From: Pseudomonas sp.
GTDB lineage: Bacteria; Pseudomonadota; Gammaproteobacteria; Pseudomonadales; Pseudomonadaceae
Direction of reading: 5' to 3'
NCBI GenBank assembly: GCA_030603065.1
Contig: JAUVYN010000007.1
Span: 1 to 64,000, forward strand
Length of the DNA stretch: 64,000 bases
Part shown: positions 1-6,680 of the stretch, in pieces
How positions within the stretch are numbered: the stretch's first letter is position 1
Layout of the letters: each line of letters starts with the position of its first letter
Notes under the pieces: model-generated
What the model saw: the letters and a program-made list of their open reading frames with translations, nothing else
The model's database searches: none
Told to the model about the DNA's origin: nothing
Made by a program: the position numbers and the translations under genes

Positions 1-731
1 CTCTCGGCGTCGCGGATGGCGATCAGCACCCGGCCCATGCGCGAGGTGACGATGTAGCGGCAGGCGAGATAGCCCAGTATCAAGGCGATCGCCGAGGCGA
101 CGAACAGACCCACCCGGGTGGTGCGGGCGGTCAGGTCGAAGCCGAGGATCTCCTTGAAATCGTTCAGTCCGTTGTTCCCCCCGAAGCCCATCTCGTTGCG
201 GAAGAACGCGAGCATCAGGGCGAAGGTCAGCGCCTGGGTGATGATCGCGAAGTACACCCCGGTCACCCGCGAGCGAAACGCCAGCCAGCCGAACACCAGG
301 GCCAGGAGGCCCGGTACCAGGATCACCATGAGCATGGCGAACAAGAACATGTCGAAGCCCTGCCAGTACCAGGGCAGGCTCTCCCAGTTGAGGATCACCA
401 TGAAGTCGGTCAGCTCCGGGTGGCCATAGACGCCGCGATCGCCGATCTGGCGCATCAGGTACATCCCCATCGCGTAACCGCCAAGGGCGAAGAAGGCGCC
501 GTGGCCGAGCGAGAGAATCCCGGCGTAGCCCCAGATCAGGTCCACCGCCAGCGCCAGCAGGGCAAAGCAGAGGAACTTGCCGAGCAGGGCCACGGTGAAG
601 TTCGAAACATAGAAGGGTGAATCGGTCGGCAGGGCGAGGTTGCAGACCGGCACGATGATCGCGGTCAGCAGAATCAGGCCGAGCACCACCATCCCCCCGC
701 GGTCACTGAGTAACAAACGTCGCATCAGCAT
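1..731 (-). CDS. urtC: Urea ABC transporter permease UrtC (partial, 3' end outside window)
   Basis: Second inner-membrane permease of the urea importer UrtABCDE. About 243 codons are visible from the ATG at 731; the gene continues past the left edge. The sequence begins MLMRRLLLSD and has hydrophobic spans followed by the branched-chain-type permease segment LIWGYAGILSLGHGAFFALGG, then GVYFAIITQALTFALML, as in the LivM/UrtC family. It starts 36 bases after the urtB stop, so co-transcription with atzF-gntR-urtA-urtB is likely. A second in-frame ATG at 725 is possible. The ATPase genes urtD and urtE are expected further left but cannot be seen. Confidence 0.93.
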   Translation of the reverse strand, partial: MLMRRLLLSDRGGMVVLGLILLTAIIVPVCNLALPTDSPFYVSNFTVALLGKFLCFALLALAVDLIWGYAGILSLGHGAFFALGGYAMGMYLMRQIGDRGVYGHPELTDFMVILNWESLPWYWQGFDMFLFAMLMVILVPGLLALVFGWLAFRSRVTGVYFAIITQALTFALMLAFFRNEMGFGGNNGLNDFKEILGFDLTARTTRVGLFVASAIALILGYLACRYIVTSRMGRVLIAIRDAE

Positions 732-767
732 AGAGTTTTCTCTTGTCCAGTAGGCCGGGGCAGCGGA

Positions 768-2441
768 TCAGTCTGCCGCCGCACGGCCCTTTTGCGGGAA
801 CAGGCCCTTGGGTTTCTTCTGGATGAACAGGATCAGCATGACCAGTACCAGTACCTTGGCCAGCATGGCCCCGGCATAGGGCTCGAGGAAGTTGTTGATC
901 AGGCCTAGGCTCATGGCGCTGACCAGCGTGCCCCAGAGATTGCCGACGCCGCCGAACACCACCACCATGAAGGAGTCGATGATGTAGGCCTGACCCAGGT
1001 TGGGGCCGACGTTGGTGATCTGTGACAGGGCCACCCCGGCGATGCCGGCGATGCCCGAACCCAGGCCGAAGGTCAGCGCATCGATCCAGTTCGAGCGCAC
1101 GCCCACCGCACGTGCCATGGCACGGTTCTGCGATACGGCGCGGACCTTGAGCCCGAGCGAGGTGCGCTTCATCACCAACAGCAGGGCGAAGAACACCAGC
1201 AACCCGAAGATCAGGATGTACAGGCGGGTATAGGTGATCGACAGTACCGGGTTGATCACCAGGGTGCCGCTGATCCACTCCGGGGAGCTCACCGAGCGGT
1301 TCAGCGGGCCGAACAGGGTACGTACCGCCTGCTGCAGGATCAGGCTGAGGCCGAAGGTGGCCAGCAGCGTCTCCAGCGGGCGCCCGTAGAGAAACCGGAT
1401 GACCCCCCGCTCGATGAGGATGCCGACCAGGCCAGCGATGACGAACGCCGCGGGAATGGCGATCAGCAGGCTCCACTCGATCAACCCGGGAAAGAGCACC
1501 TGCACCCCCCAGGTGACATAGGCGCCGATCATGATCAGTTCGCCGTGCGCCATGTTGATCACCCCCATCACGCCGAAGGTGATGGCGAGGCCAATGGCGG
1601 CGAGCAGCAGCACCGAACCGAGGCTCAGACCGAAGAACAGGTTCTCGACGAAACGGTAGAACGAGATTCGCCCGGCTATGGAATCCAGCGCGGATTGCGC
1701 CTCGGCACGCAGCTCGGGATCGGCGTCGGTGTTGGCGATCCGCGTCAGGGCGTTGCGCGCTTCGCGTTCCAGCGAGCCGCTGAGTGTCTCGATTGCCTGC
1801 AGGCGCAGGTCGCGGTCCACGCCCTGCAGTTGATAGAGCGCGATAGCGGTGTCGATGGCGGCGAGTACCCGACCGGAATCCTCCTGCTGCTGGCGTTCCA
1901 GCAGCAGGGCGATCCCCTCCGAGTCGATACCGTCGCGGATGAAGCGGCGTACCGCCTCGTAGCGCACCTGAGCGCTGTCGTGCTCGAGATTCAGGCGGGC
2001 CAACAACCCGCGCAACTGAGTGCGTTGGGCATTGTTGATCGGCACCCGGCGCAGCCCTTCCGGTTGTTCGAGCTCTTCGCCGGTCAGGGCGTCAAGCGTA
2101 GTGCGGCCTTGGCGAATGGCAACCAGCGGCGGGTCGCTGCGGTCGGCTTGCAGGTTGCCGTCGACCAATGCCTGGAGAATGTCGATGACGCGGTCGTCAT
2201 CGTGGCTGGCCAGCGCGGTGATCGCGCGGGAGCGCTGGGTCAGGCTGCCCTGCACCAGTTCATGGACCAGCGCCTCGAAGGCGGGTGGCGCCCCTGCGGT
2301 TTCCTCAGCGGCGGAGTCTCCCGCTTCGGCAGGGGGCTCGGCAGCGGCCGGCAAGGTCAGAAGCAGACCCGCCAGCATCAGCAGTGTGGCGCCGAGTCTG
2401 CGTAGGGTGTCCGGCAGTGGCAGGCGGCAAGAAGTAGTCAT
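768..2441 (-). CDS. urtB: Urea ABC transporter permease UrtB
   Basis: Permease of the urea importer, 557 aa from the ATG at 2441. An upstream ATG at 2462 would add seven residues; neither start has a strong ribosome site, but the 2441 start puts a clean signal-like segment (GATLLMLAGLLLTLPAAAEP) at the N terminus. Residues about 35-270 form an alpha-helical periplasmic extension with HEAT-like repeats, a known feature of UrtB that distinguishes it from LivH. The remaining half is the LivH-like permease core, with GVINMAHGELIMIGAYVTW, RPLETLLATFGLSLILQQA and SFMVVVFGGVGNLWGT. The gap to urtA upstream contains a strong hairpin. Confidence 0.94.
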   Translation of the reverse strand: MTTSCRLPLPDTLRRLGATLLMLAGLLLTLPAAAEPPAEAGDSAAEETAGAPPAFEALVHELVQGSLTQRSRAITALASHDDDRVIDILQALVDGNLQADRSDPPLVAIRQGRTTLDALTGEELEQPEGLRRVPINNAQRTQLRGLLARLNLEHDSAQVRYEAVRRFIRDGIDSEGIALLLERQQQEDSGRVLAAIDTAIALYQLQGVDRDLRLQAIETLSGSLEREARNALTRIANTDADPELRAEAQSALDSIAGRISFYRFVENLFFGLSLGSVLLLAAIGLAITFGVMGVINMAHGELIMIGAYVTWGVQVLFPGLIEWSLLIAIPAAFVIAGLVGILIERGVIRFLYGRPLETLLATFGLSLILQQAVRTLFGPLNRSVSSPEWISGTLVINPVLSITYTRLYILIFGLLVFFALLLVMKRTSLGLKVRAVSQNRAMARAVGVRSNWIDALTFGLGSGIAGIAGVALSQITNVGPNLGQAYIIDSFMVVVFGGVGNLWGTLVSAMSLGLINNFLEPYAGAMLAKVLVLVMLILFIQKKPKGLFPQKGRAAAD

Positions 2442-2471
2442 AGGGTGTGTCTCATCGCGCATGTTCGTTGG

Positions 2472-2497
2472 AGGCAGCCGGATGCGTCCGGCTGCCT
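2472..2497 (-). promoter_or_regulatory. Intercistronic hairpin between urtA and urtB
   Basis: A perfect 11-bp inverted repeat (arms 2472-2482 and 2487-2497, 4-base loop TGCG) lies between the urtA stop and the urtB start. No U-run follows it, so it is unlikely to be a full terminator. By analogy with other ABC transporter operons, it may protect the urtA mRNA 3' end or partly attenuate transcription, so that the binding protein is made in excess over the permeases (inference). Confidence 0.55.
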
Positions 2498-2545
2498 GCC
2501 CATGACGTCCCGGTCGCCGGCGTGCCGGCTTCCGGGCGGGGCCAG

Positions 2546-3844
2546 TTACTGCTGGGCGGCTGAGCCCAGGCAGGTCTTGGTCTGGGTGTTGTAGTTGCCG
2601 CAGTTGATGGGCGCGGTCCAGTCGGCGATCAGATCCTTGCTGCCTTCCAGGTAACGGGACCAGGATTCGCCGGGAACCAGCTCATCGGTACGCGATACGG
2701 TGAGGAACTGGCCGTCTTCCTGGATCTCGCCGATCAGTACCGGCTTGGTGATGTAGTGGTTCGCCAGCATGGTGCTCGTGCCCCCGGTCAGGTTCGGCAC
2801 GGTCACGCCCTTGATGGCGTCGATGACCTTGTCGGTATCGGTGGTACCCGCCTTCTCGACCGCCTTCACCCACATGTTGAAGCCGATGTAGTGGGCTTCC
2901 ATCGGGTCATTGGTCACGCGCTTGGGGTCCTTGATGAAGCTGTGCCAGGTCTTGATGAACTCCTCGTTCTCCGGCGTTTCCTCGCTCATGAAGTAGTTCC
3001 AGGCGGCCAGGTGGCCAACCAGCGGGCGGGTATCCAGGCCGGAGAGTTCTTCTTCACCGACGGAGAAGGCAACGACCGGAATGTCCTCGGCGCTCACGCC
3101 CTGGTTGCCCAGTTCACGATAGAAGGGCACGTTGGCGTCGCCATTGATGGTGGAGACCACCGCAGTCTTCTTGCCCGCACTGCCGAAGCGCTTGATCTCG
3201 GCAACGATGTTCTGCCAGTCGGAATGGCCGAAGGGGGTGTAGTTGACCATGATGTCCGCGTCCGCCACGCCGTTGGCCTTGAGGTACGCCTCGAGGATGC
3301 GGTTGGTGGTGCGCGGGTATACGTAGTCGGTGCCTGCCAGTACCCAGCGCTCGATGCCCAGTTCATCCTTCAGGTAGTCCACCGCCGGGATCGCCTGCTG
3401 GTTCGGCGCTGCGCCGGTGTAGAACACGTTGCGCGAGGATTCCTCACCCTCGAACTGCACCGGGTAGAAGAGGATACCATTGAGCTCCTCGATGACCGGC
3501 AGCACCGCCTTGCGCGAAACCGAGGTCCAGCAACCGAAGATCGATGCGACGCCGTGCTGCTCGATCAGTTCGCGGGTGCGTTCGGCGAACAGCGGCCAGT
3601 CGGAGGCCGGGTCCACCACTACCGCTTCGAGCTGCCTGCCCAGCAGGCCGCCCTTCTTGTTCTGCTCCTCGATGAGCATCAGCATGGTGTCCTTGAGCGT
3701 GGTCTCGGAAATCGCCATGGTGCCGGACAGCGAATGCAGGACGCCGACCTTGATGGTTTCCGCGTGCGCCGAGAGGGCGCTGAATGCCAGGCCGCAGGCC
3801 AGACTGAGGGCGCTGGCCTTCTTGACCAAGTTCTTAATTTTCAT
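2546..3844 (-). CDS. urtA: Urea ABC transporter substrate-binding protein UrtA
   Basis: Periplasmic urea-binding protein, 432 aa. The start at 3844 is chosen because GGAG lies 11 bases upstream and translation then opens with a typical Sec signal peptide (MKIKNLVKKASALSLACGLA, cleavage after SAHA). The mature protein starts ETIKVGVLHSLSGTMAISE, the type I periplasmic-binding fold of the UrtA/AmiC/LivJ family. Residues such as VVDPASDWPLFAERT, FGCWTSVSRKAVLPV, FYPVQFEGEE and TINGDANVPFYREL are typical of UrtA. It follows the GntR regulator gene with a 79-base gap and heads the transporter part of the operon. Confidence 0.95.
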   Translation of the reverse strand: MKIKNLVKKASALSLACGLAFSALSAHAETIKVGVLHSLSGTMAISETTLKDTMLMLIEEQNKKGGLLGRQLEAVVVDPASDWPLFAERTRELIEQHGVASIFGCWTSVSRKAVLPVIEELNGILFYPVQFEGEESSRNVFYTGAAPNQQAIPAVDYLKDELGIERWVLAGTDYVYPRTTNRILEAYLKANGVADADIMVNYTPFGHSDWQNIVAEIKRFGSAGKKTAVVSTINGDANVPFYRELGNQGVSAEDIPVVAFSVGEEELSGLDTRPLVGHLAAWNYFMSEETPENEEFIKTWHSFIKDPKRVTNDPMEAHYIGFNMWVKAVEKAGTTDTDKVIDAIKGVTVPNLTGGTSTMLANHYITKPVLIGEIQEDGQFLTVSRTDELVPGESWSRYLEGSKDLIADWTAPINCGNYNTQTKTCLGSAAQQ

Positions 3845-3923
3845 AATTCCGTTTCTCCGTTTTTGTCTGTCCAACTGTTTCAAAACTGTGTGCAGCGTAC
3901 GGGTGCTTCCGGTACCGGGGCGA

Positions 3924-4673
3924 TCAGCCAGGCTGTCGCGCCTTCTCGTCAGGCGAGCCATCCGTAGATGGCTCGCCAGTGTTCTGGGCCTGTCGGGCCT
4001 CGAAAATCATGTGCAGGGTTATCTTGCGTACCTCGGCCTTGCTTCCTTCGATATGCGCCCGGATCAGCCGCTGTGCCGCATGAATGTCGCGGGCCTCGAG
4101 GTGCTGGAGTATTTGCGCGTGCTCCTCATAGGTCGCATCGATCCGCTCCTGTCTGGTCAGGTCGAAACGCCTGACCAGTCTCAGGCGCTCACATACTTCA
4201 TGATGTATTCGCGCCATCTCGCAGTTCCCGGTGGCCTCCACCACCTGGGCATGAAAGCGCTCCTCCTGCTCGTAGAGTGTCGGCCCGCTACCCAGCCGGT
4301 GCTCAGGCAGCACCTGCCAGTCCTGTTTCAGCCCAGTGAGGTCAGGACGCGGATCCACCTCGCAGAGCAGCTCTGCGGCTGCCAGCTCCAAGGCGATACG
4401 CACGTCATACAACTGCTCGAACTGGGCGAAATCAAAGGGCCGTACCTGCCACCCGCTGCGGAAGGACACTTCGACGAAACCTTCCCGCTGCAACCGGTTC
4501 AGAGCCTCGCGAACCGGCGTCCGGCTGGCGCTGGTAGACAGCGCTATCTCGTTTTCGGTAAAGCGGTCTCCAGGCAGCAACTGGAAGCCGAGGATCTGCT
4601 GCTTGACCTGGCGATAGATCCGTTCGGTCAGGTTCTCGCGGCGTTCACCTTCCTGCTCATCGCGCTTGCGCAC
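3924..4673 (-). CDS. GntR-family regulator with FCD domain, probable regulator of the urea/allophanate operon
   Basis: DNA-binding regulator of the FadR/VanR type, 249 aa from a GTG at 4673, preferred because GAGG sits six bases upstream; a TTG at 4679 is an alternative. Residues about 10-75 are the winged helix-turn-helix (NLTERIYRQVKQQILG ... TENEIALSTSASRTPVREAL), and about 85-225 the all-helical FCD ligand domain (FDFAQFEQLYDVRIALELAA, with histidines in the later helices that could bind metal). The gene lies between atzF (18 bases upstream) and urtA in the same direction. A TTGTATACAA palindrome, the type bound by this subfamily, lies upstream of atzF, so autoregulation of the whole operon is likely. 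The ligand is unknown; allophanate or a related compound is only a guess. Confidence 0.88.
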   Translation of the reverse strand: MRKRDEQEGERRENLTERIYRQVKQQILGFQLLPGDRFTENEIALSTSASRTPVREALNRLQREGFVEVSFRSGWQVRPFDFAQFEQLYDVRIALELAAAELLCEVDPRPDLTGLKQDWQVLPEHRLGSGPTLYEQEERFHAQVVEATGNCEMARIHHEVCERLRLVRRFDLTRQERIDATYEEHAQILQHLEARDIHAAQRLIRAHIEGSKAEVRKITLHMIFEARQAQNTGEPSTDGSPDEKARQPG

Positions 4674-4691
4674 TGGCAACCTCGCTCGTCT

Positions 4692-6479
4692 TCAGCGAGC
4701 CTGCAGCGAGGCGATATACGCCCGCCAGCCGCCTAGGTGAGTTATGTCCGTGGCGCCCTGCACCGCGGCACCTTCGCAGATGAAACCTTTCACTTCGCGC
4801 CCGTCGCCCAGGGTCAGGGTCCCAATTCCCAGCGGGGCTGGGATCAGCGCCACGAAGCCTCCGAACAGCTGCAGCGGTACGTCCCAGAGTTCCACAGCAA
4901 TCGGCGCTCCGCTGTCTGCGCGTACCAGTCCCGGCTTCGGCGGGGTGGTGTTGGGCAGGGCGTATAGCCGATAGCAGTCGGAAGTGACCGTGCTTTCGAT
5001 GAAGCGTGCGTGACGCTCGGTGAGCTGCCAATTGAGTGGCATCCCGGTCAGGTGGGCGCCCACTACGGCCAGCCTGACATGGCCTGGCGGCGCTTCGTTG
5101 GGCAGGAGCGGATCGGGTAGCGGTCTGCCCAGCGCCCCGGCCTGCCACGGCTGCGCCTTTTGCCAGCGGCGGCCGAATTCGGCGAGCGCCGCATCCTGCC
5201 AGGCGGCACCGATCAGGGTGATGCCGAAGGGCAGCCCGTCGCTACGCAGCCCGGCGGGCAGCGCAAGTGCCGAGCAGTCGGCGAGGTTGACGAAGTTGGT
5301 CCAGGTGCCGAGCTGGCTGTTGACCCCGACCGGGTCGGCCTCGACCTCTGCCAGCGTTGGGTGGCGTGGGGCGGTAGGCACCAGCAGTGCGTCCACTTGC
5401 TCCATCTGAGCATGGATCTCGCGCACCAGATCGGTACGGCGGTATTCCGCGCGGAAGGCATCGGCGGCACTGAAGTCTCTGCCCTTGCAAATGATGCTTC
5501 GTACCACCTCGTTCATTTCCTCGGACCGGGATTCGATGAAGTCGGCTATTGCCGCGTAGCGCTCGGCGACCCAGGGGCCGTCGTAGAGGAGCTGTGCGAG
5601 TTGCAGCATGGGCGTGAAGTCCAGCTCGACCAGTTCACAGCCCATCGCCCGTAGCCGGTCCAGGCTGGCCTGCCAGGCGGCCGCGGACTGCTGGTCACCG
5701 AACCACGGGAGGGCGGCGGGGATGCCCAGCCGTGGTTCGCCAGGGAGAAAGCGCGGTGCCGGTTCGGCGTGGCGTGAATAGCCGTCGGCCGGATCGAAGG
5801 CTTCGAGCACCGCGGCGACCTGCTCGGCATCGCCGACGCTCAGCGCAAAGATCGATACGCAGTCCAGGCTACGGCAAGCGGGAATCACACCGCTGGTGCT
5901 GAAGCGCCCACGGGTCGGCTTCAGCCCGACCAGGTTGTTGAACCCTGCCGGAACGCGACCCGATCCGGCGGTGTCGGTGCCAAGACTGAACGGTACCAGC
6001 CCGCGTGCCACCGCTACGGCTGAACCAGAGCTCGAACCGCCGGAAATGTAATCACTGTTGAAGCTGTTAGGCACTGCACCGTAGGGCGACCGAGTGCCAA
6101 CCAGGCCGGTGGCGAACTGGTCCAGATTGGTCTTGGCGAGCACGATCGCCCCGGCTGCGCGAAGGCGTGCGACGCACTCCGCGTCGGTCTGAGCTATGCG
6201 GGAAAAGGCCGGGCAGGCAGCGGTGGTAGGCAGCCCGCGCACGTCTATGTTGTCCTTGATTACACAGGGGATGCCGTACAGGGGCAGGGCTTCTGGATTG
6301 CCAAGCGTCGCCAGGTGCGCAATCTGGTCCTGCAGTTCAGCTGCGGAGACGACGTAGGTGAACGCCGGATCCTTGGGGTCCAGCTCTGCTCTCAGCGGAT
6401 CGAGTATGTCGGCGGGCTTCAGCTCGTGGCGATAGGCCTCGCGCCAGGCATCCAGAGTCCATCCGTTACATTGTGGCAT
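4692..6479 (-). CDS. atzF: Allophanate hydrolase
   Basis: Converts allophanate to ammonia and CO2, the second step of the ATP-dependent urea amidolyase route or the last step of cyanuric acid breakdown. It is 595 aa; the start at 6479 has CTGGAG six bases upstream. Residues about 1-450 are an amidase-signature domain with Lys75 (PCVIKDNID), the GGSSSGS loop at 147-153 and the nucleophile Ser173 in DTAGSGR. The C-terminal 130 residues (HVRLAVVGAHLTGMPLNWQL ... EVKGFICEGAAVQGATDITHLGGW) are the second domain typical of allophanate hydrolases and not of other amidases. It is the first gene of the operon atzF-gntR-urtABC. No urea carboxylase or biuret/cyanurate hydrolase gene is visible beside it. 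Confidence 0.93.
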   Translation of the reverse strand: MPQCNGWTLDAWREAYRHELKPADILDPLRAELDPKDPAFTYVVSAAELQDQIAHLATLGNPEALPLYGIPCVIKDNIDVRGLPTTAACPAFSRIAQTDAECVARLRAAGAIVLAKTNLDQFATGLVGTRSPYGAVPNSFNSDYISGGSSSGSAVAVARGLVPFSLGTDTAGSGRVPAGFNNLVGLKPTRGRFSTSGVIPACRSLDCVSIFALSVGDAEQVAAVLEAFDPADGYSRHAEPAPRFLPGEPRLGIPAALPWFGDQQSAAAWQASLDRLRAMGCELVELDFTPMLQLAQLLYDGPWVAERYAAIADFIESRSEEMNEVVRSIICKGRDFSAADAFRAEYRRTDLVREIHAQMEQVDALLVPTAPRHPTLAEVEADPVGVNSQLGTWTNFVNLADCSALALPAGLRSDGLPFGITLIGAAWQDAALAEFGRRWQKAQPWQAGALGRPLPDPLLPNEAPPGHVRLAVVGAHLTGMPLNWQLTERHARFIESTVTSDCYRLYALPNTTPPKPGLVRADSGAPIAVELWDVPLQLFGGFVALIPAPLGIGTLTLGDGREVKGFICEGAAVQGATDITHLGGWRAYIASLQAR

Positions 6480-6502
6480 TGCGTCTCCAGAAAAATACGG
6501 TC

Positions 6503-6512
6503 TTGTATACAA
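6503..6512. promoter_or_regulatory. GntR/FCD-type operator palindrome upstream of atzF
   Basis: A perfect palindrome, TTGTATACAA, lies 24 bases upstream of the atzF start. Its GTATAC core fits the GT-N-AC operators recognised by FadR/VanR-type GntR proteins, and such a gene is the second gene of this operon. The site begins where transcription from the sigma-54 promoter at 6523-6538 should start, so a bound repressor would block initiation or escape. Confidence 0.6.
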
Positions 6513-6522
6513 GTCGGTATTC

Positions 6523-6538
6523 AGCAGGGAACGTGCCA
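6523..6538 (-). promoter_or_regulatory. Sigma-54 (-24/-12) promoter of the atzF-gntR-urt operon
   Basis: On the minus strand the sequence TGGCACGTTCCCTGCT matches the RpoN consensus TGGCACG-N4-TTGCW at all but one base, with GG and GC exactly 10 bases apart. Transcription should start about 12 bases after the GC, near 6512, leaving a leader of about 33 bases before the atzF ATG. RpoN control is usual for nitrogen-scavenging genes in Pseudomonas, normally through NtrC. Confidence 0.65.
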
Positions 6539-6624
6539 GGTTGCGGATTATCGGTCGCAGGCCCTTAAGGCAGTGGGTTGCGGCGTGACCTGCCATTGAT
6601 GAGCGGGCCAACGGGAGTGATCGC

Positions 6625-6665
6625 TCCGCACCGATTCGAAGCGGGGCGCTTCAAATTGGTGCGGA
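6625..6665. repeat. 18-bp imperfect inverted repeat between the TonB-receptor gene and atzF
   Basis: The arms 6625-6642 and 6648-6665 pair over 18 positions with one wobble and one mismatch around a GGGGC loop. The repeat lies 16 bases beyond the stop of the TonB-dependent receptor gene and may act as its terminator, although no U-run follows. It also sits about 100 bases upstream of the sigma-54 promoter and its arms carry GCACC/GGTGC, the half-sites of NtrC, but at a spacing of 25 rather than 5, so an enhancer role is speculative. Confidence 0.5.
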
Positions 6666-6680
6666 ACGCTGGGGTGGTGC

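Noticed and set aside
2756..3967. 403-codon open frame antisense to urtA
   Set aside because: urtA is unmistakable on the other strand; the antisense product is low-complexity His/Val/Gly-rich shadow sequence.
6504..6531. Sigma-70 reading of the atzF promoter (TTCCCT-N16-TATACA)
   Set aside because: The -35 is poor, and the overlapping sigma-54 match is far better in sequence and spacing. The TATACA belongs to the palindrome.
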